DNA from: Leucosporidium creatinivorum
Lineage: Eukaryota > Basidiomycota > Microbotryomycetes > Leucosporidiales > Leucosporidiaceae
Direction: 5' to 3'
Length of the DNA stretch: 64,000 bases
Assembly: GCA_001600635.1 (NCBI GenBank)
Contig: BCKL01000031.1
Coordinates: forward strand, 20,787 to 84,786
In this document: positions 1 to 11,397 of the stretch, piece by piece
Position numbering within the stretch: position 1 is the first letter of the stretch
Layout: each line of letters begins with the position of its first letter
Translations under genes and position numbers: made by a program
The notes under the pieces: model-generated
Database searches by the model: none
What the model was told of the DNA's origin: nothing
What the model saw: the letters and a program-made list of their open reading frames with translations, nothing else

Positions 1-805
1 CCTCGTCGAAATGCCGCTCTTGGACCCCGTGACGGCCGTCGCCTTCCGCCACTCGCGCCTCAATGGCCGAGCGAAGGAGGTCTCTGGCGGTGTCGGAGAA
101 GGGAGGAAGCCTGCGGTGGTAGTCCTTGCCATCGTACTGCATCCAAGGAGCACAGCTATCGCCGTCGGTACTGAGCCCGACAGCCCTGAGGAAGTTGAGG
201 ACGAGACCGCGCTGGAAGTTCTCGGTGTTCTCCTCGAGGGAAGCGGTGGGAGCGCTCGTGTTGATCCAGTAGTCGCGGGATGGAGTTCGATTGAGGGTGA
301 TTCTGCCGTCTACCGTGTCGACCCGTATTCCTGCAGTAGAGTCGACCAGGTTGAGGCTGATCGCGCGCGAAGGGCTGCATGGGAAGACGACCTGAACGCC
401 TGCCGCCTCAGCGAGGGGGTGGAAGGTCGCTTCGATTTTTCGGCTCGTGAAGATGATGTGGTGGTCGTGAAGGAGGACCAGCTGGATAATGCTCGACCTC
501 GTGTCGGCGAGCCAGCGAAACTGCTCGACGTACGAGGTCAGAACGACGCCCTGCTTTGGCGTCAGGCAAACGCTCGTTCGGCGCGTGTCCTCGCAGTGAG
601 CTACGATCATCATTTGCTCGGCGTGGGGAGCGGCGAGAATGGAGGTTTTGGGGGAGGTAGGCGAGAGCAGGGCGTAGCTCAATGGCGCGAGAGCGAGTAC
701 GCCGTTCAAGCCGCCGTAGAGTTTGACGACGTCGAGGAAGCCGATTTCTTGCGTGAGGAGAGGATCGCCTGCGTGTAACATCTGCTCCACGATATGGAGC
801 GGCAT
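1..805 (-). CDS. MYND-family paralogue, partial (C-terminus beyond window)
   Basis: Open from ATG at 805 down to base 1 with no stop, so the 3' end lies outside the window. The 268 visible residues have no domain I recognise by name, but they align by eye along their length with residues 1-~255 of the protein encoded at 56251-55189. Shared stretches include ...LAPLSYALLS against LLPQAYALFS, MMIVAHCEDTRRTSV against LTIVIHCAEAQRTAV, and a late RLPPFSDTARDLL against RLPALTGRAMDLL. In that relative a MYND-type zinc finger follows directly, so one is predicted just left of base 1 here. The start is supported by the relative beginning at the equivalent place. No intron is seen in the visible part. 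Function unknown; MYND fingers generally bind protein partners. Confidence 0.7.
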   Translation of the reverse strand, partial: MPLHIVEQMLHAGDPLLTQEIGFLDVVKLYGGLNGVLALAPLSYALLSPTSPKTSILAAPHAEQMMIVAHCEDTRRTSVCLTPKQGVVLTSYVEQFRWLADTRSSIIQLVLLHDHHIIFTSRKIEATFHPLAEAAGVQVVFPCSPSRAISLNLVDSTAGIRVDTVDGRITLNRTPSRDYWINTSAPTASLEENTENFQRGLVLNFLRAVGLSTDGDSCAPWMQYDGKDYHRRLPPFSDTARDLLRSAIEARVAEGDGRHGVQERHFDE

Positions 806-3381
806 CTGCTCCCTTTGAGACGAGGTCGAGAGCGGCGAAGCGCAACGAGCAAAAGTGAGAGAGGAGAGCAACAGGCGAATCGACTCGAGCCGCTCGCTTT
901 CTTGGGCTCGACAGGCGGCTGTTGATGTACAAATTGGCCTGCTTGCAGCTTTAATAGCACTTCACCCTTACTTCACTGCCCATCGACCTCTCCTCTCTTC
1001 GCTCCCCCTCAACCTCGCGCGCCCGCTTTCCACCTCTCTCCCTTCTTCGTCTCGCTCTGCTTCTTTGGATCTGCTTCTCTGCGCTTGCTGGTCATCTGTG
1101 AGTGAACTGAGAGGCGTGGGTAAGGCGGTGGAGTATACTGGGAGGCTATACAGCGGTACAGAGGCCTGCGCGAGGGCTCAGAAGAGGAGGAGGGCTCGCT
1201 TCGTCTCTCTCGCTGGCTTTTGCCTCGCTGTGCGGGATGGAGCTCGGTGAGTACTGCTTGAGACCACTTCTTGGTCTCTAAGGTACCTGTTTAGCGTTGC
1301 AGACGAGCAGACTTCCGTGAGCGAGGAGGCGGACGAGTCGAGGGAGCGTTCGACGGCTGCTGAGCCGGCTTGCAGGGCGTTGAGCTGTGCAGGTCGGTCA
1401 GCTGCGCCTTTGGTCGAGGATTTTGCTTGCCTCCCGGCAAGCACACCCACTCAGGTCACGGTGGGGAGGAGCAGCTCTACGCCGAGCGGGCGCCGCCTGA
1501 GTTGAGGGCTGCTCCGTCGCACGCTCTCCCTGAAGGGGAGTGGTCGTCGGTGATCCGCTCCTACTCTGGTGAGCCCTCTGAGTCGTCTTTCTGTCTCCAT
1601 ACATCTCGGACGACCAGCCCGACTATAGATCTCTGACGATGATCGCCGAGCAGGGAAAGCAGCGCTCGTAGGCCTTCTGCTCTGACTGCTGGTGCTGGTG
1701 GTCCAAGCGGGGAGTACAGATTGATCTTTTCAACCTTCCATCTTGCTCGTGGTGATGCGTAGTGCGGTGCAGAAGCATTGCTTGGGGATGCTCGGAGTTC
1801 AAGGTGCGTTGCCGCCCTCACTTTGGTTCGGTGTCGAGTTGCAGAGTTGCAGATTGATATCCGAGCCTGTAGCGGACACCTAGCGCCTCCAGGTAGCTGA
1901 ACATGATCTGCAGCGCGTGTGATCTGAAGCAGGATCTGTCTCGGCGATGGCTCTCTGGTCACTTTCGCCGGCGCACAGCTTCCGCCGAGCGGGGGCTCGT
2001 CGTCGGTGATTGTGAGTGGGTAGTACTTGCCCCTGTACACATTTACTGCTGCCACGGGGAGCTGTAGAATAGCGTCAAAGGCTACAGCTGCAGAGGCTGA
2101 GGCCTGAAACCGAGCTCGGCGATCCCTGTCGAGGCTCTTCGCAGGCTGACAAGCTTGCAGAAGCGTTAAATGCCAAGGACCGGTAGAGGCTCGGGTTGAG
2201 CACTCCAGGCTCGGCGAGCCCGAGGCTCGCCTTCGGTGACTCCAGCAACCGCTCGCACTTCAGCTTCGGCGATGGCAAGTCAGGTGCGCTCGTTCCTTTT
2301 CTTCAGCGTGGCCTCCCTGGGCTCTCGGGAGGCGTCTTTGAGGGTAGATTAGGTGAGTCCGATCTGAGCGCGCTTCCCGCTGCTCGGTCGAGTCAGCCAA
2401 GAGGGTCTCGTCGAGCTAAAAGGTGAGCAAGGTTTGGCGCAGAGCTACATTCCCTTGCTCAGACGAGGCAAGTTGCCTTGCTACAGCTGGGGTAAGTGGC
2501 TAGCCTACAGAATCTGTCCAGAGCTAGTTCTAGCTACTGCTCTGTTGCAAGCCGTGCTCGGCGCGCCAACGTTGGATCGGGCCTTCAGTAGCAGCTCGCT
2601 CGCCCACTCGTCTTTGCTCTCTCTCTCGACTGCAGAGCGGGAAGGGATGATGTGCTCCGCGAGCGATGTAGTCTCTGGACGAGTGTTGGCCATTGGCTTC
2701 CGGCGTGCACTCGTCGACCGGATGGGGCCTAGGCGAATGAACGTCGCCGAAACGAGGGGAGTGAGGGGCACAGGGAGGCTACAGCTGGCTCCTGCCTCGG
2801 GGTATACGAGCAGAAGTCTACAGTTGAGATATTTTACATCCTCTTCTCACGCAAGTGAGGACTAGGCAGCACATGAGCGAGGTCAGAAGGACTCGGAGTT
2901 GGAGGCTCGGCGGTCCTCACTTCGGCGCTTGCGGGCTCGCTAGGGCGGGTCTGCTGGGTTGCTGATACCTTGAGTCACTGTGGGCCTTGAAATCACTTCC
3001 AGCTCACGGGTCGCGCGGACCTCACCAGCAGACACACACCTGCTAAACGGAGCAGCTCGCCGAGCTCGCTTCGTCGCTTCCCTGCAGAAGCAGTGCGGTG
3101 GAGGCGCGTGTTCGGGGTGCTAAATCTCCTCAGACATCCTCAGCTACAACAGTGCTCGCTGCTTCTCTTCTGCCTATCCCTCGCAATGAAGCTCGATTCT
3201 GCTGGAGTCAATTACAGACGGAAGGCAGCGGGCGTAGCAGAGCGACAATACGATTATGAGTCTGAAAAAGACACAGCTGTAGCACATCGCTGCGAGCTCG
3301 GCGTTGTCTCGGCTTGCGCGCGCCCGTTTCGCTTCTTTCGCTTCCCTCGCTCGTCTCAATGCTGCTACAACTCGACACACC
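806..3381. other. Gene-poor stretch, no supported gene
   Basis: About 2.6 kb between the MYND paralogue and the next coding exon. Many short frames are open on both strands, but none has a convincing ATG, codon pattern or splice structure, and no family is recognisable. The DNA is rich in TCGGCG and CTACAG/CTGTAG words, like the other non-coding parts of the window. The part beside 805 should hold the promoter of the left-hand gene. Old, decayed repeat sequence is likely but cannot be shown from this window. Confidence 0.5.
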
Positions 3382-3863
3382 TCAGAATTGGCCTCCTACA
3401 GGATACGTCAACAAGTCTCTGTTCACCCTTCCAACCGTACCCGCCCACGCTTCATGCAGCTTGCTGAGCGTGAAGACTCCCGCCATCATCAACGAGACAA
3501 AGATGCGCTGCTCTCCAGTAGCTCCCAAGGGGCGCGATACGGCGTCACGGTTACGCTGTAGGGGTCTGTAGTCGGGAATGCCACGTCCGACGGGCCAATT
3601 CTCTGTTAAAGCCCGACCGAGCTGGTCAGCGTTCCCTCCCTCGAAGACGGTGTAGGGAAGGGCGACTCACCGGGGTTGGCTCCGTCGTAGGCTGCAGGAT
3701 ACTCGCGATCTAGACGCAGACCATTTCTATCCTGCTCTCCCGCTCTTCCAGCTTGCTCTGCTGCTGCCTGCCCCTCGTCGCCTCGGAGGCGAAGGACCGA
3801 GACGGCAGGGATGCCTCCTTCCGAAACGAGGGTGGTGCTGTTGGTGGAGTTCGAAGAGGGCAT
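3382..3863 (-). CDS. Small unknown protein, 137 aa, two exons
   Basis: Exons 3863-3671 and 3602-3382 on the minus strand. The intron has a GTGAGT donor, a GCTGAC-like branch site and a CAG acceptor, and joining gives 138 codons including TGA. The first exon is Ser/Thr then Ala/Gln-rich. The second is more structured, with ENWPVGRGIP, QRNRDAVSRPLG and a moderately hydrophobic helix around IFVSLMMAGVFTL near residues 103-115. I do not recognise a family. A single short hydrophobic segment and a basic stretch would suit a small membrane or mitochondrial protein, but that is only a guess. It is divergent from the ALDH-like gene, whose ATG is 178 bp away, so the two probably share a promoter. An in-frame ATG at 3968 is a longer alternative start. 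Confidence 0.6.
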
Positions 3864-4040
3864 TGCTGATTCGGTGAGTAGTCTCGTTGTCGTCAAAGAG
3901 AGCTTGTCTGTGAGCTGCTGAGGGGTCCTCGCCCGCTCCACCACCACCGGGATCGACTCCCTCCCCACCCGCTCCCGCTCACAAAGTACCGCTGAACGCC
4001 CTTCTGATCCTCGCTGCCTCTCCTACGCAACAGTGTCAAC

Positions 4041-5971
4041 ATGTCCAACCAACTCAAGATGCAGCTCAAGGCAGTAGCAACCGCCTCGGCTGATGGATCC
4101 GTCGCTTTCCCTCGTTTCAAACAAGAGCAGCTCGTCANGCTCTACAGTGCGTGACTTCGCTTTTCGCCAGCAGTGGGCGCCTATGCTGACGCTCTTGTTC
4201 CCAACAGACGCCCTCTCCGACCAACGAGATGCTCTGCAAAACGGCCTCCTCTCCGACGTCGGCCTCACCTCGGCAGAGGCTGAGCACGAGCTGGCCGAGA
4301 CTTTGAGCCTGGTCAAGCGGTTGGTAGACGAAAGCGACTTCAAGAAGCAGACGAAACAGGTGGAGAGGGAGCTGCGCGAGGATGGCAAGTTCTACCGAGG
4401 CAAGGGAGTTGTCGTCGTCTGCGCCGAAGCTGCTGGTGAGCTTCATCTTGACCGCTTCGCGCTCACGCTAGAGCTGATCTTTTGTGATGTACAGCTCCCG
4501 TCTGGTCGACTATTGCACCTCTCGCTACTGCCATCTCCTCGGGAAACGCCGTGGTCTGCTTCGTGAGTTCGGCGTTGCTTCGCCCCTTCCGGCCTTGCAG
4601 CAACTGACACTCCCTCCACCGCCTTTACAGCTACCTGAATCGACTACCAAGCTTTCGGCTTTACTGCAGACCACCCTCACCTCTTCCCTCAACCGCTTCG
4701 CTTACCTCTTCACCTCGGCCAACTCGCTCTCCGAGGTGCTCAACAGCGGCAGTCTTTCGGCCGCTTCGACTCTTGTCGTCTCGGGATCATCTACCCCTGG
4801 CTCGGAGCACCCCCTCATCCTCAACCAAGCCGGCTCACACGGCCCCACCATCCTCATCGACCGCCTCCTCCCCTCCTCGCCTCCCCATCTCGTCGCTCAC
4901 TACGCCCGTCTCACGGCTCGCGCCGCCTTCCACGGCCAAGGTCGACTTCCTGGATCCGTGCACCGCGTGCTTATACGCGCCGAGTCGGCAGATCAGTTCC
5001 TCGCTGCTCTCCAGCAGGAGGTTCGCTCAAACTTCGGCGCTGGCGAGAAGGGCGCAAGGAGGGATGGTGCGGTGCCGAGGAATGAGAAGGAGCAGGTCAG
5101 GCATCTGTTGAGCTTGGTGAAGGAGAAGGGACAGGGCAAGGTGCTTATCGGCGGCGGAGAGAAGGGCTCGTCGACCGATTCGTTCGCGCCGACGGTCGTC
5201 ACCGAGCCGAGTCTGTACGTTTTACACCTCGCTGCTCTAGTCTCAATTGTTCCTCGCTATACTAAGAGGGCTCTGCTGACTTTCGACCTCTCGCTCGCAG
5301 TGACCTCTTCTGCAAAGACGTCCGCGGCCCCGTGCTTCTCGTGCAGACCTTTGCCAGTCATGAAGATGCCTTCTACCTGCTGGAGCAGATGTGAGTTCAT
5401 TTCGATACATCGGAGAGAGCCCCGGCTGACTTATCACCCTCGTACAGCGATTCCTCGGTGCTTCACATCTTCTCGGGCGAGCCGGCCGCGCTCGAATACC
5501 TCGCGACCGAGTCCAAGGCGAGCACCATCTACGGCAACGACATCCCTCTCTCGTCTCTTTGTAAGCTCTCGGTCTTCTCCCGCTGCTGCTTCCTCAGCTG
5601 CTCCCTCTTTTCTGCGCCGAGCCGACTTCCACTCGACGCTGACCAATTTCCTCCTCCAAAACCCTCTCCGACAAGCAGACGACCCTCATGGCGCTCTCAC
5701 GAACCCATCTCCCTACACCACAACCTGCAACCTCCACCTCACCCCCCTCTCAGACCGTCTCTCAACCTCCCCCCTCGGCCGCCTCGCCCTCGCCGCCCTC
5801 CCCAAATCACTCACCTACAACCGCACCAAGTTCAGCAACTCGGTCCTTCGAGTCTTCTTCCTTCAGGGCGTCTTCATCAGTCTGGGTACGGTCGCAACGG
5901 TGTTGTTGAGTAGTCTCGGCTATGGCGGCTGGCTCGCGGTCGGCTGGATCAGGAGCAGGTACTTCGTTTAG
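4041..5971 (+). CDS. Aldehyde dehydrogenase-like membrane protein lacking catalytic residues
   Basis: Seven exons: 4041-4146, 4208-4435, 4495-4562, 4631-5214, 5301-5390, 5448-5560, 5679-5971; 493 aa. The order of blocks follows class 3 / fatty aldehyde dehydrogenases (Hfd1-like). The N-terminal helix LVKLYNALSDQRDAL is followed by APVWSTIAPLATAISSGNA, the counterpart of the cofactor-binding PWNYP...GN region, and the C-terminus has a hydrophobic anchor (~residues 452-493), as in ER/lipid-droplet Hfd1. However the KPSE lysine is replaced (FLPE), the catalytic-Glu block reads LNQAGSHGP (198-206), and the Cys block GQTC reads GQGRLPG (236-242). Known ALDHs need that Cys, so this is probably not an active dehydrogenase. 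One ambiguous base (4138) lies in exon 1. It converges with acetoacetyl-CoA synthetase, about 195 bp apart. Confidence 0.75.
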
Positions 5972-6165
5972 CTTTTTTTTTCTCTTGCAAGAATGAGATG
6001 CAACACTATGTACTGTCTCTATATTGAGTCAGAGTGAGAGAGACGTTCGCTAAGCAAGTGATTCTTCGCTCTCGCCGAAGCACGCAGTGCTCCCCTCTGC
6101 TCTTCCCTCTCCCGCTCGCTTTGCTGGCATGACAAGCCCAAAAGATACGCAATGCAAACGCCCCT

Positions 6166-9100
6166 CTACTTCCTAGTCTCTAGCTCCATCCTCAGCAACG
6201 CTCCTAGCTTGACGTACTCCTCCAAGCACTCGGGGTTTCTCAACGTCTCGGCGTTGATGCTGGCGAGCGAGGCGCCGTTGAGAAGCTTCTTGATGGGCAC
6301 CTCGACTTTCTTGCCGTTTATGGTATGCTGTCGAGTGGGAGTGGGAGTGGGAACGAAGGTCAGCTGGCGAGCGACGAAGGGTAGACGAAGAGTGACGAAC
6401 GGGGATGTCCGAGACGGGAAGGATACGCTCGGGGACGTGGCGCGCAGAACGGCTGTGTGAAAGAAAAGGGTCAGCGACTTGTCGAACAAGCGGTTCAGCT
6501 TTCTAGAGCTCACGTCATCCGAATCCTCGTCTTGATCTCTTTGAGCAGCTCGTCGCCGAGGGTCTCTTCGCCTACCAGCTTGACGAAGAGCACCACTCGC
6601 TCGTCGGCGCCGTCGAGTGTCTTCTGTCCGACTACGAGCGAGTCCTCGATGATGTGGAGCGAAGCTGAAGCTCCGTTGATCACGGGTGTCGAAGGAGCGA
6701 AAGTGTCGAGGACCTCGTAAAGCTCCGAAGAGCCGAATCGAATGCCGGAGGCTATGACGATGTCGAGAGATAGTGTGAGGGCCGAGAAAGTGTGGAAGAA
6801 GAGAGGAAGATGGGAAGTCAGTTCTTGAACAGGTACCGAAGCCAACGAAGCGACGTACGGTTCAATACTCCATCAGATCGACCAAGCATAAGCAGTCCAC
6901 CGCCGTTGCCCTCTTGCGAGCCCGAGATGAGGCAGTAATCTCCATGCGCCCACACGCCTTCGAACTTGTCGAAATAACTGGCGAAGTAGCGCTTTCCTCC
7001 CTCGTCGCCCCAGAAGAAGGCGGGCATGCAGGGGAAGCTCTTGATGCAGACGAGGTCGCCTTGCGAGTCAGCGGGGAGGGCGACACCTTCTTCCGAGAAG
7101 GAGGAGATGGCCACTGCGAGTGACGAGAAGAACATCAGCTCGGCGACGCGCGCGGGCGCTGAGAGAACTCACTGCCGAGATTGATGCATTGGATCTCTCC
7201 CTCGTAGACGGGAAGCATGGCATTGTGACCGGCAAAGAGCGAGCAGATGTCCGTTCCTGTCGTGGTGCGCGAACGTCAGTTTCCGAGCCCGCCTGATCGC
7301 CGAGCAGCCTTCGAGCGACGCCAGAACTCACCTCCAGTGATGCTTCCGAGAAGAAGATCCTTCTTGATGTGCTCGTAGACCCAGACGAAGAGCTCAGGCT
7401 TGAGGGGCGATCCCGTCGAGAGGACTTGCTTGAGCGATGAGAGCGAATGCTTCGCTGCCGGGTCGTAGCCCTTGGAGAGGACGTCGATGTACTTGGCGGA
7501 CTGCAGTAGACGGCGCGTAGTCAGCATACAGCTCGTGAGGGCTTGGACGGGCCGAGGAATGGGCTCGGACCGAGCTTGCTCGGTCGAAGCTGAAATCGGG
7601 AGACGTACGGTGCCGAAGACGGTGATGCCGAGGTCGTCGACCATCTGCCACAGCAGCTCGGGGCGGAAGAGTGGTGATCCGTCGAAGAGGACGAGAGTGG
7701 CTCCGGTCTGAAGACCCGAGACGAGGTAGTCTGCTCGGCGAATGGGTGGGTCAGCTCGGATCGCCCGAGATGAGTTCGAGGACTCACTGTACATCATCCA
7801 GCCGGTGGTGGTGTACTGGAAGAAGACATCCTCGGGTCCCATGTCGCCGTGGATAACGTGCTCCTTCTTCGACTGAAGCAGCATACCTCCAGCGCGGTGG
7901 ACGATCGGCTTGGGCTGCGAGAAGCGAGAGGTCAACGCCTGAGGGTCCTGAGTAATAACGAGCGCACCTTTCCAGTAGTCCCAGACGAGAACAAGACCCA
8001 AAGCGGATGGTTGAACCCTCCCTGCCAGAACTCAATCTCCGAGCTCTGCCCCTTCTCAGCCGCTCCCACCTCCAACAGCGCATCCCAAGTTTTCCATCCC
8101 TCCGCCAAGCTCTCCACTCCACCCTTGAATCCCTCGCCGAGGTAGTCAGTCACTACGACCTCGAATTTGCTCGTCAGGCCGCGCTCCTTCCTCGCCTTCT
8201 GCAGGCCCTCGACGACGGTTGTCAACTTCTCCCTCTGCGACAGCACCTTGCCATTATACCGCACGCTCTCCACTCCAATGATACCCCAGAGCTCTCCCTT
8301 CTGCCTCTCGTTGACCTCGGTCCCATCGGTAGGAGGAAGGAACTGCTCGAACCTCTCGAGCACGCCAGCTGCGCCGAAATCGGAGGCTGCGGAGGACCAG
8401 ATGGCACCGATGGAGGTGGTGGCGAGGAGGAGGGCGAGTGCATGGAGAGAGTTGGGCCCGTAGTAAACAAGGATGGAGTTGGGCTTGAGGCCGAGAGAGC
8501 GGAGGGAGAGGGAGAGAGTGTGTACGAGGGCGTGGAGCTCGCCGAAGGTGGTGCGACTGTAGACGAGGGGAGAGTTAAGAGGGGGCTCGGCTGAAGGTGC
8601 GGTGGAGACGAGTGCGGGAGCAGAGATGAGCGAAGCTCGGAGTCAGCAACGAGCGCCGAGCCGAGTTGTAGCAAGCTTCTACTCACCACACTCAACGACA
8701 GCGACCTTGTCGGGCGTTCTGCGACCAGCAGCAAGCATGTTCTCAGCCCAGTTGAGCTTCGCACCGCTGAACCAAGGTGGAATCGAAGGCATGGGCGCCG
8801 AGAGGTCGATGATCTGCGAGAGTTGAGCGAAGCAACAGAGAGGAACGTCAGAAAGCTACTCAAGTTCTTTCAGAAACTTTGACAGTCATGTACAGTGCCG
8901 CTAGGCATTCTCGCGATCTCCTTGACCGCATGCGCTCGGACCGGCGTGAACGTCGTTTCCGCCGAAGCAGCTGCACTACAGCGAGCGGATATGGTACAAC
9001 AGCGGCAGCACCAACGTATCACCTGGAGTCACGATCTGCGACCCTACAAGCTTCGGCGCGCTCACAACGGCTGCAGCGAGCCGAAGTAGCCGTCGGAAGC

Positions 9101-9516
9101 GCTGGCCATGCTTCCCAGCAGCGCCGAGCTACTAGAGAGCACAGCAGGCAGTACGGAGCATCTCGGCGATTGTGCATGGCGTCCACTCCTCCCCTACAGC
9201 TTCCCGAGCCGTCCTCTGAGCTCCAGCCTGCTGCCGACGCGTCAACTCACCTCCGTCCAGCGCTCGCTGGCCACGACGCCATCTCCCCACTCCCAGACCT
9301 CGCTCCAGAACTCTGCAATATTCTCAACACTCCACCTCTGCAGCGCCGCGTAATCCGCTGCAAGTCCCGAGCTCGTCAGCTCGTTGCCGGGCAAACTGTG
9401 GGGAGGCGGGGGGACTCACCAAGCTCGAGGTTGTACTTTGTGCTGATGTGTTGCTTTAAGCTGTACATTTGAGTCTGCTCGGGGTGCGCTGGGCGCCATA
9501 GTTCGCGGGCGGGCAT
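6166..9516 (-). CDS. AACS: Acetoacetyl-CoA synthetase
   Basis: Twelve exons on the minus strand: 9516-9420, 9357-9251, 8813-8687, 8590-7968, 7914-7788, 7730-7609, 7500-7332, 7256-7173, 7113-6859, 6751-6514, 6452-6401, 6327-6166; 720 aa. It activates acetoacetate with ATP and CoA in the cytosol, feeding ketone-body carbon to sterol and lipid synthesis. Recognisable parts are WFSGAKLNWAENML near residue 80 (N-terminal acyl-CoA synthetase block), the AMP-binding signature SGTTGK (313-318), TTTGWMMYN (353-361), GGTDICSLF (from 457) and the C-terminal TINGKKVEVP block (from 669). The last two introns were placed so that the conserved RHVPERILPV and TINGKK segments read in frame. Length is slightly above the usual ~670. 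Intron 2 is unusually long (437 nt). The F-box gene lies upstream on the same strand. Confidence 0.93.
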
Positions 9517-9828
9517 GGTTGGCGATTTCGAACGAGTTGGCGGAAGGGAGAGAGGCGACGGCGGAGGTGGGAGGGAGGCGACCGAGCCCACCGGGTGGCT
9601 GCTCGAGAGTGAGCAAATGCGATGGTTCTGTAGCAAAGCAGGAAGTAGCACAGGAAGACAGACGTGTTGTGACTCGGAATGGTGTAGACTGGCCTGCTGA
9701 AGAGGTTAGCAGAATAGCTCGGCGATGTCGCGTGCCCGCTCGGCGCTCGCGTGGAGTCGGAATCAAGGCTTCCGAGGTGTCCGATAGGTTACAGACTGGT
9801 AATAGCCCTGCTAATAAGCTGCTACAGA
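9517..9828. other. Probable promoter region of acetoacetyl-CoA synthetase
   Basis: Some 310 bp between the AACS start codon and the stop of the F-box gene, both on the minus strand, so it must carry the F-box 3' end and the AACS promoter. No TATA box or clear operator is visible. Confidence 0.4.
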
Positions 9829-10959
9829 CTACCACCTCCTCCCCAACCCACCCTCTACAACCTCACACCCCCTTCCGCTCAGCTCGGCGTTCAATCCCAC
9901 ACTAACCACTCCCTTCCCAATCATCTTGCCCCTCTTATCGCTCACTCTAAACCTCCTCAACTTCTCCAACCTCCCTACATCATTCAACACCAACCTCGAG
10001 AACATGATCCCCAAATCCGCCTTCAGCTGCTCCTCGTCGGGGGCGAGGAGGACGTGCAGTTCCTCAATACCAGATGGGCAGGAGCGGAGGAGGAGAGAAA
10101 GCCAAGGTGTCATAGTGATGAGCGAGAGTCGGAGGGTGCGTAGAGAGGTGCATTTGGGTAGGAGAGCCGACCTCCACAGCCCGAGTTGATGAGCCTGAGG
10201 GCCGTTCGGCGCCCACCGAGGTGCAAACTCCAGTGCCAGGTTCTCCAAGTTGGAGAGTAGGCCATCTGGGAAAGTGGATATGTATCGAGTCGCTTCGTAG
10301 AGGGGTAGTGGTGAAGTGATGGCAAGGGAGAGGACTCGTTCGGAGAAGAGAGGAAGAGGGAGCGCCGAGAGTGGAGCGGGCCAGGTGATGCCATCAGTGA
10401 TGGGGCAGCGCTCGCCGAGCGTGAGGGAGGTGATTTGTTCCCATAGTTGTGGTTCTTGATAGATGAAGGAGGAGGAGGCGAGGAGGGAGAGAGATTCGAG
10501 CGCGGGAGCTGCGCCGAGACGCCGAGACGGTCAGTTCGGCCGCGGCAAAGAAGGTGGGCGACGAAGGGAGGACTCACCTCGGCGCCAACTCCAATCTCCC
10601 AAGTATACCCAGCCACCAAGCGTCAATCGTCTGACCTTCGGCAGACACCTCAAACCGAAGACGATGTCAGTCTCCATCTCCCCCTGCTTCTCCAACACCA
10701 ATCCCAACTCCCTTATATGAGTCTTCCGCAACTCGGGCTTGATCTTGCAAGTCGCGATAAGCTGCCTGAAGCGTTCATTCCCGGCGAGAAAGACCCTGCG
10801 ATGGACGAGGGGCTGGGCGCAAGAGCTGAACGTCTGGTTGACCAGGCAGCAGTTGTAGAGAGGTGCATAATCCCAGGGATGCGGGAAGTGGTCCGAGTCG
10901 GGTGGGACGAGGTGCACGAGAATAGCGGAGATGAGCTCGGGAGGGAGCGCGGGAAGCAT
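9829..10959 (-). CDS. F-box-like protein
   Basis: Two exons, 10959-10578 and 10508-9829; 353 aa. The N-terminus reads as an F-box: LPPELISAILVHL at residues 5-17, then YNCCLVNQTF and LVHRRVFL ending near residue 56. F-box proteins hand substrates to SCF ubiquitin ligases through Skp1. The rest (about 60-353) is Leu-rich, with spaced LRLSLITMTPW, LENLALEF and VRRLTLGG segments. That resembles the irregular leucine-rich C-terminal halves common in basidiomycete F-box proteins. No substrate can be inferred. The intron has a GTGAGT donor and CGCAG acceptor, and the downstream frame is open to TAG at 9829. Confidence 0.72.
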
Positions 10960-11397
10960 GGCGTCGAAGCTGTCTACAGGCTCGATTAACGAGGTTTGGA
11001 GAGCAGGAGATGGTCGAGCTTACGTGTAGTGAGATCTAAGGCGTCTGACCGGCGTGAGAAGCTGCGATACAGCTCACAAGACGAGCGAGAGCAGGGAGAG
11101 GCCAGAGATCAAGAAGTGGGGCTCAAATCGCTCGCCTTACTCGGTCGCTGTAACTCATCGAGAACCCGAGGTAAGATCGCAAAACAAGCACTTGAGGAGA
11201 TTACATGGGTATAGCTAATCGTGCAAAGCTGCAAACTGCTCCGTCTACTTCCCGAGCTCCTCATCCTTCCGCCGAAGCTGGCCGTAAATCGCCACACGGG
11301 ACTGCAAAACGACACTTCCCTACACAGCACCTCAAGAGAGACTCTCCACCGTCGAGTTGCACCGACACTCCCCTCCCCCATCAACGCCGAACTCTCG
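10960..11397. other. Intergenic, promoter of F-box gene
   Basis: About 440 bp between two minus-strand genes. It holds the 3' end of the Zn2Cys6 gene and presumably the F-box promoter. Nothing else is seen. Confidence 0.35.

Noticed and set aside
2434-2865. 143-codon plus-strand frame
   Set aside because: No ATG at its start, no motif, and composition typical of the surrounding non-coding DNA.
4138-4138. Ambiguous base in the ALDH-like gene (another at 50539)
   Set aside because: Sequencing ambiguity, not biology; either way the codon at 4138 fits Lys as expected.
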